Notes: generated from the sequence alone by a model not told the origin. Positions 17,801-25,978 are shown, counted from the first letter of the stretch. The stretch is DNA of 54,220 nucleotides from JARYLZ01 sp964388275 (GCA_964388275.1 CAYLZD010000029.1:1-54220), one strand, 5' to 3'. Translations and numbers: made by a program.

Positions 17801-19298
17801 GTTCGCATGCATAAGGATGCTGCTTCCGCAGCCGGGAACGCAAACACGCATCGTGTGCGACTCGATTTGTTTCGATCTCGAGCCCTGTGCGGCCGGAAAA
17901 TGCGACTCGCTCGTGAAGCAGACGCTCGACGACTGCTGTACTTATCAGGCGACCATCGTCAACGCGATCGGCACCCCCATAACGTCGATTTCCTACGTCA
18001 TCACCGGAGGAACGGTAAACACCTTCACCACCGCTCCCTGCGCTCCGGTGGCGCCGGCGGTGCCGGGCAGTTCGGCGGGAACGCTTGTATACAGTCCGCC
18101 CTGCGCCGGGAATATCGGTTTCAGCATCAAGGTTAATCCCACTACTGCGTCCAACAGCGTCACGGTACAGCTGGTAATACGCCACGGCGACAGGGATTCC
18201 TGCGTTGTGCGCTTCACATACACCTGCGATCCCACACCGCTCGAGCGCTGCGACAGCATTCGCGCAAAGCCATATTTCTTCAAGGGGATGAAATTCTCCG
18301 GGCGGACTTTCACGGTTTTCAACACGAAGTCGCCGGCTTCACCGATCGCCTGGATCGATATCATACCGTCGCCGACGCCTTGCCTGATGATCGGTTCCGG
18401 TCTGAGCATCGACTACGCGCCCGCCGCCTGGGGAGCGCCTTATCTGCGCATACCTGTAAGCGGCACTATCAGCGCCGCAGCCGGAGTGCAATTCAACCTC
18501 GGAATCGATTACAGCTGCAACTGGACGGGAACTATCACGTTAGTCGTTCATCATGCCGACGGCGACAGCTGCGTTTACCGTTACGGGCCGTGGGCGGCCA
18601 AACCGCCGATAGACATCGGCGTTCTGGATCCGGTTCCGATAGACAAACGTCTGTACGCAGCAAAACTGCGTCTGCGCAACACCGGCGCCAGGGAAGTCAA
18701 ATGGCTAGCCGTGACGGTGGAGGACAGCTCGGACATCGTCATGGCCGGTTCCGGCGCGCAATGGGAAGGGACGATGCTTCAGCCGGAATACGAGCCCTTG
18801 GAAAGTTTCGAGCAGGGCATGTCCGAAGCGCTGTTCGGTTTCGACGAGGCGGTGAAGCCTGGAGGCGTCTCGAAGCATTTCAATCTGTTGTTAGCAGCGG
18901 ACTCTGCGTCCAAGACGCCTCCGTTGATACGCTGGATCAGTTACGATGAAGAAGGCAATGCCGTGGCGACCGACACCGTGCGCGTTTCATCAACCGTGCT
19001 TTCGGTAAGCGGCGGGGCCGCAGCGACGCCGGAGGGAATCGCTCTGCTCAATTTCTTCCCCAATCCGGCATCCAACATCGCCACCATAAACTACATGCTG
19101 GACAGGGACATGCACGTACGTCTCGAGCTTTACAATCAAGCGGGCGAGAAAATCGGCGTCGTGGATGAAGGCCGGCGCGCTCGCGGACTGCAGTCCGCCT
19201 CATACAACACCGCGGGCCTCCCTCCCGGTGTTTATCATCTGACACTGTCTGCTGAAAACGGAGGAAGAGCCGTCAAGAGAATCATGATAGTCCGCTGA
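14847..19298 (+). CDS. giant Cys-rich DUF11-type surface protein with T9SS sorting domain
   Basis: 1483 residues from the ATG at 14847 (MKYKIPGM), chosen for the signal peptide that follows (LLILSIGLFPSNSSGQS). The body is a chain of beta-sandwich modules of the DUF11/conserved-repeat type, recognisable from phrases such as NITITDVLPPGLVY, VVYDTLPPGAVL and TITDTIPSTLL. Cysteines are unusually frequent and often paired, suggesting many disulfides. Around 17262-17911 are two tandem units of about 105 residues with near-parallel sequence. The C-terminus is a T9SS sorting domain (LLNFFPNPASNIATINY to IMIVR). DUF11 proteins are extracellular, often adhesin- or stalk-like; the exact function here is unknown. 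It has its own promoter and a terminator after the stop. Confidence 0.85.
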   Translation: MKYKIPGMAPMLLILSIGLFPSNSSGQSYVSEINTNGFTLKKVVSDTVIATGQTFSYTVYFSFPAGATNITITDVLPPGLVYHAIAVTSPCGTPAISTPPAGTNGTVSLQWPAAPAGCSGSFVITVSFPNGITCDGATARNRACLAADLGGQKVDACTGFVNTRALATDPWGIGKWALGVGNQAGPCPNITADSVVSYQICVWKNVGTTGQLNLENSVVYDTLPPGAVLISSTCGMTQSGSVLTWNIGSLSALPMYNTQCCSFQVLYPRSIFPSGSQISNGATLHGTLGSLNAPCGQAKHASNQTCVEIKPVTKTNIGKYAFTNGQPGCSGKYQIWVCNNGSVPITSLTITDTIPSTLLSPALGFVSPGLSAGISGNIVTATLTGTLAPTQCLILEVNFTISPSALVGSTINNCAWVSVPGLPPSQACAAFTVIAPAPKPCLWKEVCGKQVSYKPGDTLRYRLRVQNIGGQPITGASVTDLLNPNLIYIGNPSYYSGTAWNAPCQSISNWTGVGFSQSGNALTFTLPTIPASCQNIFYSNCGMYGTPGVPYYFIEFDVKIADTSSLGNIPNQFGMAGGNLSGTTSSNIDYVNVVGTAGFTLDKGVAKDTSNWSSSATTAPSSNVNFRLRFNVAPGSVGLRHVTFADLLPRDNGTNDQLILGPCSPRGSVFDLSFSAPILTAPPASGYNNPLSFARVNNFLPVGAPGAMFAGGCGSAGSWAPGIAAGNKNLGYYFGATPLPAGSSATAVFSAAVPGAAASQDVACNTFAANAAVRHLINSSIVSDQKIGELESGAACVTVEKDSITCIRVQPQSIQTSGLDSAGNCTYTIAISVTNPAASPMPAWFSSLQGTVTPASVTFPSGTSAQTLTFTDIPPGDSFICIRFGVLDATGAPALCDSVCFDLPPCSPDPCDSISIKFGAVTTAGADVNGNCNYTVSISATNSGSTPIPVWFDSFAGTVSPASIALPVGSSTQTLTFTDTPPQNTFACIRMLLPQPGTQTRIVCDSICFDLEPCAAGKCDSLVKQTLDDCCTYQATIVNAIGTPITSISYVITGGTVNTFTTAPCAPVAPAVPGSSAGTLVYSPPCAGNIGFSIKVNPTTASNSVTVQLVIRHGDRDSCVVRFTYTCDPTPLERCDSIRAKPYFFKGMKFSGRTFTVFNTKSPASPIAWIDIIPSPTPCLMIGSGLSIDYAPAAWGAPYLRIPVSGTISAAAGVQFNLGIDYSCNWTGTITLVVHHADGDSCVYRYGPWAAKPPIDIGVLDPVPIDKRLYAAKLRLRNTGAREVKWLAVTVEDSSDIVMAGSGAQWEGTMLQPEYEPLESFEQGMSEALFGFDEAVKPGGVSKHFNLLLAADSASKTPPLIRWISYDEEGNAVATDTVRVSSTVLSVSGGAAATPEGIALLNFFPNPASNIATINYMLDRDMHVRLELYNQAGEKIGVVDEGRRARGLQSASYNTAGLPPGVYHLTLSAENGGRAVKRIMIVR
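17262..17911 (+). repeat. two tandem ~105-residue units inside the DUF11 protein
   Basis: Unit one (about 17262-17583) and unit two (about 17584-17911) run in parallel: SAGNCTYTIAISVTN / VNGNCNYTVSISATN, AQTLTFTDIPPGDSFICIR / TQTLTFTDTPPQNTFACIR and LCDSVCFDLPPC / VCDSICFDLEPC. The units differ at many positions, so this is an old internal duplication. Confidence 0.75.
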
Positions 19299-19320
19299 TT
19301 CGCTCGACGGATGGAAATTG

Positions 19321-19353
19321 CGGGCCGCGCGGCAATCGCGCGGCCCGTTTTTC
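19321..19353 (+). terminator. intrinsic terminator after the DUF11 gene
   Basis: An 11-bp perfect stem (CGGGCCGCGCG / CGCGCGGCCCG) with loop GCAAT is followed by TTTTTC. It sits between two convergent genes, so the stem may serve both sides, though the T-run fits the plus strand. Confidence 0.85.
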
Positions 19354-19358
19354 ATGGC

Positions 19359-21695
19359 TCACTTGCGTGAATAAGTCCGGAAATATCCGCACTCCCTGAT
19401 AATTTCCCGGTAGTATTTCGTGCCGGAATACAGGGTTTTCAGTTCACGGAAATGCGTTCCCGCCCGGAAGTCGCCGCTGTAATTCCGCGGACGGTTGATG
19501 AAGAACTTGTTCTGCTCGCACTTGGCGGCCATAAAAGTGCATTTCGCGCGGAATTCCGGATCCTTCGAGGCGTCTCTCGCCAGAAGGTAATGCCGCTCGG
19601 CGCGGGAGCAATCGAATATCGGACTGCCAGGCGCGATTCCTTCCGGCAGCCATCCGTCCGCGGCGAAATCCGATATTCCCACGGGCACGAAACCCACCGG
19701 AAAAATCGCGGTTTCGTACAAGCGCCGCGCATTGCCGAAATATGTCATATTGTAATACCCGTTGGCCAGGAGAAAATGCATCTTGTCCGCAGATTCGGGT
19801 TTGCGAGCGGCGGCCTCCTTCAATTCCTGCATGCGCCGGGCGAAGGACGTTTTAGTATAGCGGCCGCCTCCGGGCGCGGCATGATCGCAGTCGTGGCAGT
19901 CCTTGATCCGGGCCGTGAACGGATCGCCGTACAGGTCATCGGCGCCTGCCGCCGGATGAGAAGCGAACATATCGAGTGCCGCGTCGAAGCGGTCATGCAG
20001 CATGAGTTCCACCGCCTGCAGTTCGATGATATCTTTTTTTGTGAAAGGATATTCTCCAAGTAGATAACGATCGAAGGCGCTTTTGCCGCTACGGTCCATG
20101 AATGAGAGCATGGCGGCCCGTTTGCTGTCATCGCGGTGATAGGCGCGGTCGAGCCAGGGATGCAGAAGCTGCGCTTTCACGATGTCGCCGGAGGCGGCGT
20201 ATTTTTCGGACAGTCGTTTGCGAACCCAATCATAGACTCGGGAAGCCCGCACAGCCGGTTCGAAAGGCCCCTCCTTGAGCCACTGCAGGTCACTGCGGAT
20301 GGCAGCTTCGAATGCCGCGTCGGGATATTCAACCGCATCAGTGCCGGCGATGATGTCGATCACGCGCGCCTGTTGTTCGATCAATCGGTCGTTCGCGGCA
20401 TTCGCGCGCGCCCGAGCCAGACGCGGCGCGGCCTCGCCGGCCCTTCCGTCGAGCACGAGAAGGTATCCGGCGGCGAGGTCCCAGAGCCAGGGTTTGCGCG
20501 TGCGTCCTTTTTCAGACATGGATAAGACGAAATCCCGCAGAGCGATCGACAGCGAGTCGCGGCGGAAGCCGAAGCCCCTCGGTTCAGAGGCGCTTCTCCA
20601 GCGTTGTAAAACGGGATCATAGACCATGTCGCCGTTGAAATCCCAGCGTTCCGGCAGAACGCGTTCCTCTTCCAGATTTATCGCGCGGACGAGAAGCAGA
20701 TCGAGCAGATCGGATTCCGGATCCCGTTCCCCGATTGCGCGCATGGACGGCAGCGGATCTCCGTATATGCCCTGCAGGTGCAGGATCACATCTCTTTCGC
20801 GATCGTTTCCGGCCAGATTCAGACTGTGCCGCAGGGATGTACCCTCCAGAGGCCTGTATCCGAAATAAGCGGAGACCTTTCTGAGCCCGCCTGCGTCGTA
20901 CACGCGAGCGAACATGACATTCGCTTCTTCGTAACGTTTTAATCGATGCAGGGCGCCGGCCGCGTATTCCATCGCTCTCAAATGCACCGTCTTGCCGGCA
21001 AGGAGTTCCTCCCCGTGACGGACATAGAAATCCGCGCATTCCCTGAATCGCCGAGCATGGAAGAGCATCCGCTGCACCTGGAAGAGGTAGCGCGCGTGCA
21101 GGAAAGCGTCCTGCGCCCTCATTGCGGCGGCGGTACCCGACTCGATCAGGCGGCGCATCGCCGCGGTATCGGCGCGCGGGTCACGGCGTTCGGCTCGATG
21201 CTCCCACGACCACCCCGGCACAAAGGCGACGTACGGCTCGCAGCGTTTTGCATACCCGAGGAAGAAAAGGAAGTCATTGGCGGCGCGTTTGTCGGCGGCG
21301 CGCAGTATCGAGTTTTTGGCGAGAGCCGGCGCCGCGCGGTAAGACGGATTTTTCAGGCGCCGTATCAGAGTGTCTATTTGTCCGATCCGCGCGCTGCTCA
21401 GCAGAGAAGCGATATCCTTCCGGGTCACTCCGTCACCCAGGAACTCCGACCACTCGAGCGCGTTGATGCTGTCGAAATCGTGGATATTGTCGTCCTTCAG
21501 CATTTCGGTGTAGAGGGTCCGGAAGCTGCGGAAAAAAGGCGAGTAATCTTCCGACCTGCTCGTCTCCGGCGCGAAGAACGAAAAAGTGAGATCGTCCATG
21601 TCCACCCAGGCGCACGCGAAGGCGGCGCCCGCCGCGGCAAGAAAGACGGCGCTAGCGAAAAGCGCTGAAGATTTCTTCGATGTCATCGTTTTCAT
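19359..21695 (-). CDS. large conserved envelope protein of unknown function
   Basis: 778 residues with an N-terminal signal sequence (ALFASAVFLAAAGAAFACAW). The Cys after AFA could be a lipobox, but the match is poor. The body is almost entirely helical, with TPR-like stretches (LHRLKRYEEANVMFARVY, ARRLYETAIFP) and a late Cys/His patch (CHDCDH). I recognise the arrangement: proteins of this length that start with ACAW/ACGP-type leaders and a PEL/FFAPE motif are paired in Bacteroidota with a DUF3142-like protein, but no biochemical role is known to me. Its ATG lies inside the 3' end of the upstream gene (44-base overlap), so the two are co-translated. It probably acts at the periplasmic face or outer membrane. 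Confidence 0.7.
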   Translation of the reverse strand: MKTMTSKKSSALFASAVFLAAAGAAFACAWVDMDDLTFSFFAPETSRSEDYSPFFRSFRTLYTEMLKDDNIHDFDSINALEWSEFLGDGVTRKDIASLLSSARIGQIDTLIRRLKNPSYRAAPALAKNSILRAADKRAANDFLFFLGYAKRCEPYVAFVPGWSWEHRAERRDPRADTAAMRRLIESGTAAAMRAQDAFLHARYLFQVQRMLFHARRFRECADFYVRHGEELLAGKTVHLRAMEYAAGALHRLKRYEEANVMFARVYDAGGLRKVSAYFGYRPLEGTSLRHSLNLAGNDRERDVILHLQGIYGDPLPSMRAIGERDPESDLLDLLLVRAINLEEERVLPERWDFNGDMVYDPVLQRWRSASEPRGFGFRRDSLSIALRDFVLSMSEKGRTRKPWLWDLAAGYLLVLDGRAGEAAPRLARARANAANDRLIEQQARVIDIIAGTDAVEYPDAAFEAAIRSDLQWLKEGPFEPAVRASRVYDWVRKRLSEKYAASGDIVKAQLLHPWLDRAYHRDDSKRAAMLSFMDRSGKSAFDRYLLGEYPFTKKDIIELQAVELMLHDRFDAALDMFASHPAAGADDLYGDPFTARIKDCHDCDHAAPGGGRYTKTSFARRMQELKEAAARKPESADKMHFLLANGYYNMTYFGNARRLYETAIFPVGFVPVGISDFAADGWLPEGIAPGSPIFDCSRAERHYLLARDASKDPEFRAKCTFMAAKCEQNKFFINRPRNYSGDFRAGTHFRELKTLYSGTKYYREIIRECGYFRTYSRK

Positions 21696-22716
21696 AACGT
21701 GAAAGATACAATGAATCGCATTCGAAGAGGGCTATGCGGCGGGATTCCGGGCGCAAGCGGCCGACAAGTTGCCGCGCCGCGGCCAGGCACAGCCCGGGCG
21801 GCACTTCCTCGACTTTCAGCACGTCGCCGCTTGCTACGAAAGCGCTTCGCACGAAAAGGGACCTCGTCGCAGTGAATATGCCGTTTCCTTCATCCCGCAC
21901 CCCTCCGGCGGCCCGAAGGTCGTCTGCGCCCGTTTTGTTGAGTATGCCGATCGCGCGGCCGCCGCGGAAATGCAGTGTCCAGTAGAAAATCGGGAGGGCG
22001 CCGTCGAGCGGGAGTTCGTAAGAGCCGAGGAAATCGGCATAACGCCGGGCGTCCTCGTTGCGATATATGGAATGGTGTTCCGGATCCGTTCGCATGCTCC
22101 CCATGTTGTAGAACATCACCATGCCGCGATCGACGGGCGGTACGCCGGTGCGGTCGGGATACTTGACCTGGTGCAGGCGTATGGTTGCGGAAAGCGCGCC
22201 GCGACGGCGATGCATCTCCCCGCGCAGTGTATCCGCGATCCGAAAGAAGTTCTCACGGGTCGCGTGGGTCCAGTCGCAATCCAGTTGCAGTTCGTTGAAG
22301 GAGATGCCGGCGTTTGAGGCGATGCTGTCCACCTCCGAGAGTATCGACAGGGCGAGCGCGACAGCGCTGTCCGGCGGCGTATTGCGCATCGCCCGCACGG
22401 TAATGAACACGACGGGAATGATCTCGAATTCCGGAGGAGGGGGCTCGCGGAAGACGACGCTTCCCACCGGGAACGCCGCCGGCGAGCCGTCCGGACGATC
22501 CACATCGAAGAAACGCACATACAGCGTTCTCACCGACGCCTTATCCAGTTTGCCCAGCACGGAAGGAGGAAGCGAGAAAACGGTCCTCCAGTAATACATG
22601 GAGCGTTCGACGCGGGAGTCCGTGCCGCCGCAGCCGAAGTACAGGATGAGAAGGATTATACAACCCTGCCGAAAAGATCGAAGTCCCAGCACATATTTGC
22701 GCACTCCTGTTGTCAT
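21652..22716 (-). CDS. lipoprotein resembling DUF3142 (barrel-like, hydrolase-related fold)
   Basis: 354 residues. The leader ends in the lipobox YFGC followed by GG, so it should be a lipoprotein. The sequence YYWRTVFSLPPS, then RTLYVRFFDVDRPDG and later ISFNELQLDCDWTHATRENF, is characteristic of a Bacteroidota family that looks like a degenerate TIM-barrel glycoside hydrolase (DUF3142-like); the ELQLDCDW strand corresponds to an acidic barrel motif. The start at 22716 gives Thr-Thr-Gly-Val before a basic stretch and hydrophobic core. It overlaps the next gene by 44 bases. Substrate and activity are unknown, and the family assignment rests on memory of motifs, not a search. Confidence 0.65.
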   Translation of the reverse strand: MTTGVRKYVLGLRSFRQGCIILLILYFGCGGTDSRVERSMYYWRTVFSLPPSVLGKLDKASVRTLYVRFFDVDRPDGSPAAFPVGSVVFREPPPPEFEIIPVVFITVRAMRNTPPDSAVALALSILSEVDSIASNAGISFNELQLDCDWTHATRENFFRIADTLRGEMHRRRGALSATIRLHQVKYPDRTGVPPVDRGMVMFYNMGSMRTDPEHHSIYRNEDARRYADFLGSYELPLDGALPIFYWTLHFRGGRAIGILNKTGADDLRAAGGVRDEGNGIFTATRSLFVRSAFVASGDVLKVEEVPPGLCLAAARQLVGRLRPESRRIALFECDSLYLSRYENDDIEEIFSAFR

Positions 22717-22780
22717 CTATCGCTGCCGTCCGCTTTTCAATTATGCAAATAAAAGTAATGACCGCTCGGGAAGCAACCAG

Positions 22781-23395
22781 TTTGCGCGGGAGCATGTCTT
22801 GGATGCAAGCCGGTGAAGAATCGGGATTGGGCCTGTCCACCGAAGCGCTGCAAGCGCGTAGGTGGGAACCGGGTACCGGAGTATCGGTGTATCGGAGGAG
22901 CGGAGGAGCGCCGGTCAAACCGGCAGGATGGAGTGGATGAAAGAGCCGCACGAAGAAGAAATAGCGAATCACTTCGACCCCGAGTCATGCGCACCTGCTC
23001 GCAAGAGCATATACGAAGCGTTGACAGGGGCACGCAAAGGCAGAACATCGAGCCGCGAAATACTCGTGATCCGAGGTGCCGACGCTGTCTCCGTATGCGG
23101 AAGGCAATACGGGACGAATCGCCATCGCAAGAGTCGTTTCGACCTCGCGCGGTAAGAGCATTTCAAGCATGTGCGGAACCATCCGGCACGGGAACCTGGA
23201 GGTCCCACGTTTGTCTGCGGTAATCGCAGAGCCGGGGAAACGTGTCAAGCGCGCTCGAACGGGTACGCGAAGCGGCGGGGAAGGACAGGAGGCAACAATT
23301 CACAGCGCTCCTGCGCCACGTGTACAATGTGGAGCACTTGCGAGCCTCGTACCGGGCACTGAAACGCGAAGACGCGCCTGATACGGTTCGGTCGC
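22781..23395 (+). mobile_element. group II intron relic, copy 1 (3' truncated, internally deleted)
   Basis: The 5' part (from about 22781, boundary uncertain) looks like intron domain I RNA, including TGTCCACCGAAGCGCTGCAA. From 23242 the maturase begins with GTG and reads SSALERVREAAGKDRRQQF, TALLRHVYNVEHLRASYRAL and KREDAP, the standard start of LtrA-type proteins. The text then jumps: GAAGACGCGCCTG serves as the end of KREDAP and, in another frame, as the start of KTRLIRFGRFAAQD, a motif near the RT C-terminus. The reverse-transcriptase core is therefore deleted. Similarity to copy 2 ends at 23395. No complete 3' end (domain V) is present. Confidence 0.75.
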
Positions 23396-23404
23396 GAAAC
23401 AATA

Positions 23405-23423
23405 CCGACCCGTCTCGGGTCGG
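23405..23423 (+). repeat. 8-bp perfect hairpin next to intron copy 1
   Basis: CCGACCCG, loop TCT, CGGGTCGG, followed by GAGTTGTAGTTTT. It resembles an intrinsic terminator with a poor T-tract. Group II introns of some classes insert beside such hairpins, so it may mark an old target, but here it lies after the truncated 3' side. Confidence 0.45.
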
Positions 23424-23501
23424 GAGTTGTAGTTTTCGCCTGTTTGCACCATCCTCCCTGCCCGCCCCCGACTCCAGAACCGGTCAAAAATCCAGTACCC
23501 C

Positions 23502-23528
23502 TTGACATTCGCGAGGGGGGGGTATCTT
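23502..23528 (+). promoter_or_regulatory. possible promoter of the low-GC insert
   Basis: TTGACA (23502-23507), a 15-base G-rich spacer with a run of eight or nine G, and TATCTT (23523-23528). The spacer is short for a standard promoter. It lies 30 bases before the ATG of the small protein. Confidence 0.35.
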
Positions 23529-23557
23529 CCGCTAAAATTAATTACTTTGAGGTTGTC

Positions 23558-23764
23558 ATGAACGGAGATGTTATGCCTGACGGAAGCTGTAGAATCGACT
23601 CCGTGGAAAGCTTCTATGATTTGAAGAACCGTTGGAAATGTGACAAATCCAATCCTGATCTGTGGACGGATAAAGCTCCGGCAGGATTTCCGCCGATCGA
23701 CGAACGTTCGCGTTCAATGCCGGGAGGCAACAGGACAGGCGGAGACGAGTGGTGGTGGGGGTAA
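23558..23764 (+). CDS. 68-residue protein of unknown function with GGDEWWWG tail
   Basis: The ATG at 23558 opens MNGDVMPDGSCRI; the frame extends upstream to 23444 but through the promoter. The product is 68 residues with two Cys (GSCRI, RWKCD), acidic and basic stretches, and a C-terminus rich in Gly and Trp (GGNRTGGDEWWWG). There is no signal peptide. It ends one base before the ATG of the BNR-propeller gene, so the two are likely co-translated. I do not recognise the family. A short protein with a distinctive Trp/Gly tail next to a larger partner can be a peptide precursor, a chaperone or an adaptor; nothing in the sequence decides between these. Confidence 0.5.
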   Translation: MNGDVMPDGSCRIDSVESFYDLKNRWKCDKSNPDLWTDKAPAGFPPIDERSRSMPGGNRTGGDEWWWG

Positions 23765-23765
23765 C

Positions 23766-25064
23766 ATGGAAATGAAGAATACCGCATTCATTATTATCGC
23801 AGTGTGTTTATCCTCCGTCATTGCGGTGGCGCAGCCGTCATGGAAGCCGCTTGCCATGGGCCGTTCATTCGATCACATAGTGATAAACACAATGGGCCAT
23901 ATTGTGGTTACGAGTATGGGTCGAGGCCCGGCGCTCAGATCGAAGGATGGAGGAAAAACATGGAACACATTCATCGACAGAAAGGACACTGTAGAATACT
24001 ATGGTTGTGATGGGCAGGGTTCGCACTATGCGAAAATCAGGGGAAAAGGAATATGCCGTTCTGATGATGATGGAAAAACTTGGACTCTAATTCTTACACA
24101 TGAACGATATTTTATACATCATATTGGATTCAAGCATGATCTTACGATTGCTCAGAGCGGTAATTTGTATATGTGGACTCAGACTCCGAAAATCGGATTA
24201 CTATGTTCCAAAGATAAAGGAACAACCTGGATGGAATATAATAATGGTATAGAATCGATAAGCACGGCAAAAATTCTATGCGAACTTGATTCGGGAGTTC
24301 TGATTGCTCAAGACGCCACTCGGCAAGTATATCGGCGCAGGGAGGCGGATAGCGCGTGGATTGAAATCGATTGGCGATTTCCCTATCCATGGGGGCCGAA
24401 CCAGATATGTGGAGTCGATCATATCTCCTCTTCTAAACAGGGAATGCTGATTGCGAATGGTGTCGTGGCATGGATCTACAGAGATTCAAGCCGGACATGG
24501 GACTATTGTTTATGGCGCGACTCGTATTATATTAAAATGAGAAACATAAACAGGTCGATGTATGATTCATGTGGGAATTCGTATTTATTATCATATGAAG
24601 ATTATTTGCTGCCGCCATTTGATATTTATCAATATATAATAGCAAGTAAGTCCTGGCAATCACTGCTGTATAATATTCCATCGTTAGGCATTTCCATTAT
24701 AAATGATTTGGCTGTATTAAATGATGGAACGGTATTTGCTGCTACCGACGCGGGTTTATACGCTTTGAAGGTGGATCTCACAAACGTTGCGGAGACACAT
24801 GTATACAACTCTCTCAAGGCGGATTTGTACCCATGTCCGGCCGGGCATGAAGTGACGCTCTCAATCTGCGGTGACCAAAACGAAGACATTGATGTATCGT
24901 TATACGGACTCCTCGGAAATGTGCTGAAATCATTAATCGTGAAACGAAGTGATGCCTATGAAAGAGTGCTGAGGATAGACATTCATGACCTTCCCGACGG
25001 ATTATATCTGCTGAATATACGAGGTGGATCGAAGAATAAAGTAATACCTTTCTTAAAGAAATAA
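23766..25064 (+). CDS. secreted BNR (Asp-box) propeller protein with T9SS-like tail
   Basis: 432 residues from the ATG at 23766. A signal peptide (FIIIAVCLSSVIAVAQPSW) is followed by Asp-box repeats of the sialidase/sortilin propeller type: SKDGGKTWNTF, SDDDGKTWTLI and SKDKGTTWMEY. The last 80 residues are a degenerate T9SS sorting domain (YPCPAGHEVTLSICG to VIPFLKK, with YPCPAG in place of FPNP). No sialidase Arg triad is apparent, so a binding rather than enzymatic role is more likely. Base composition is strongly AT-rich compared with all neighbours. With the 68-residue gene it forms a two-gene insert flanked on both sides by group II intron relics in the same orientation, so acquisition by transfer is likely. 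Confidence 0.8.
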   Translation: MEMKNTAFIIIAVCLSSVIAVAQPSWKPLAMGRSFDHIVINTMGHIVVTSMGRGPALRSKDGGKTWNTFIDRKDTVEYYGCDGQGSHYAKIRGKGICRSDDDGKTWTLILTHERYFIHHIGFKHDLTIAQSGNLYMWTQTPKIGLLCSKDKGTTWMEYNNGIESISTAKILCELDSGVLIAQDATRQVYRRREADSAWIEIDWRFPYPWGPNQICGVDHISSSKQGMLIANGVVAWIYRDSSRTWDYCLWRDSYYIKMRNINRSMYDSCGNSYLLSYEDYLLPPFDIYQYIIASKSWQSLLYNIPSLGISIINDLAVLNDGTVFAATDAGLYALKVDLTNVAETHVYNSLKADLYPCPAGHEVTLSICGDQNEDIDVSLYGLLGNVLKSLIVKRSDAYERVLRIDIHDLPDGLYLLNIRGGSKNKVIPFLKK

Positions 25065-25123
25065 TACGTTCTTGAGAATTATATGGACAATTCGATTCCA
25101 TTTCACCGACACTCAGGTTCAAA

Positions 25124-25942
25124 GAGTATCGGCGTAACGGAGGAGCGCAGGTAAAACCGGCAGGATGGAGTGGATGAAAGAGCCGCACGAAGAAGAAATA
25201 GCGAATCACTTCGACCCCGAGTCATATGCACCTGCTCGCAAGAGCATATACGAAGCGTTGACAGGGGCACGCACAGGCAGGACATCGAGCCGCGAAATAC
25301 TCGTGATCTGAGGTGCCGACGCTGTCTCCGTAAGCGGAAGGCAATACGGGACGAATCGCCATCGCAAGAGTCGTTTCGACCTTGCGCGATCAGAGCATTC
25401 AAGCATTTGCGGAACCATCCGGCACGGGAACCGGGAGGTCCCACGTTTGTCTGCGGTAATCGCAGAGCCGGGGGAACGTGTCTAGCGCGCTCGAACGGGT
25501 ACGCGAAGCGGCGGGGAAGGACAGGAGGCAACAATTCACAGCGCTCCTGCGCCACGTGTACAATGTGGAGCACTTGCGAGCCTCGTACCGGGCACTGAAA
25601 CGCGAAGACGCGCCTGATACGGTTCGGTCGCTTTGCGGCACAGGATCGCAATGAGCGCAACGAGGGGAACCCGGAGACGTTTGACTTTCTGTGCTTCACG
25701 CATGTCTGTGGGAAGACGAGGAAGGGCAAATTCGCGGTACGTCGTCTCACTATGCGAAAGAGGATGCAAGCGAAGCTGAAGGAGGTTAACAAGAACCTTC
25801 GGCGGCGCATGCACGAATCTGTCAACCCTATCCCGAGGTACGCTTCGGCGTCGGCACCTGATGCAGGAGCCGGATGCGGTAGCACCGCACGTCCGGATCT
25901 GTGGAGGGGGGCGCAGGCGACTGCACTTCCTACTCCAACTAT
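25124..25942 (+). mobile_element. group II intron relic, copy 2 (5' truncated, same internal deletion, 3' end kept)
   Basis: It aligns with copy 1 from about 25124 to the shared deletion junction (GAAGACGCGCCTG then ATACGGTTCGGTCGC), with only scattered differences and near identity over the last ~180 bases. It then continues with the maturase C-terminus: FAAQDRNERNEGNPETFDF, FTHVCGKTRKGKFAVRRL and TMRKRMQAKLKEVNKNLRR. Domain V (25867-25899) and a domain VI hairpin (GCAG-GCGA-CTGC, then CTACTCCAACTAT) end the element at about 25942. No intact reverse transcriptase can be made, so any movement would need one in trans. Confidence 0.8.
25867..25899 (+). ncRNA. group II intron domain V
   Basis: A 33-base hairpin starting GAGCCGGATGCGG and ending CCGCACGTCCGGATC, with the AGC catalytic triad near the 5' side and the two-base CG bulge on the 3' side, as in bacterial introns. 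A domain VI-like hairpin follows. Confidence 0.8.
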
Positions 25943-25978
25943 CGGAAGAGCGGAGTCAAACGACTCTCCCGCACTTCC

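Noticed and set aside
25103..25885. 260-codon minus-strand frame across intron copy 2
   Set aside because: It lies on the reverse strand of intron RNA and maturase sequence and is repeated as the reverse of copy 1; it is a shadow.
22781..25942. CRISPR array or retron in the duplicated segment
   Set aside because: There are only two copies, about 2.3 kb apart, with maturase and domain V signatures; no short spaced repeats and no msr/msd with an intact RT.
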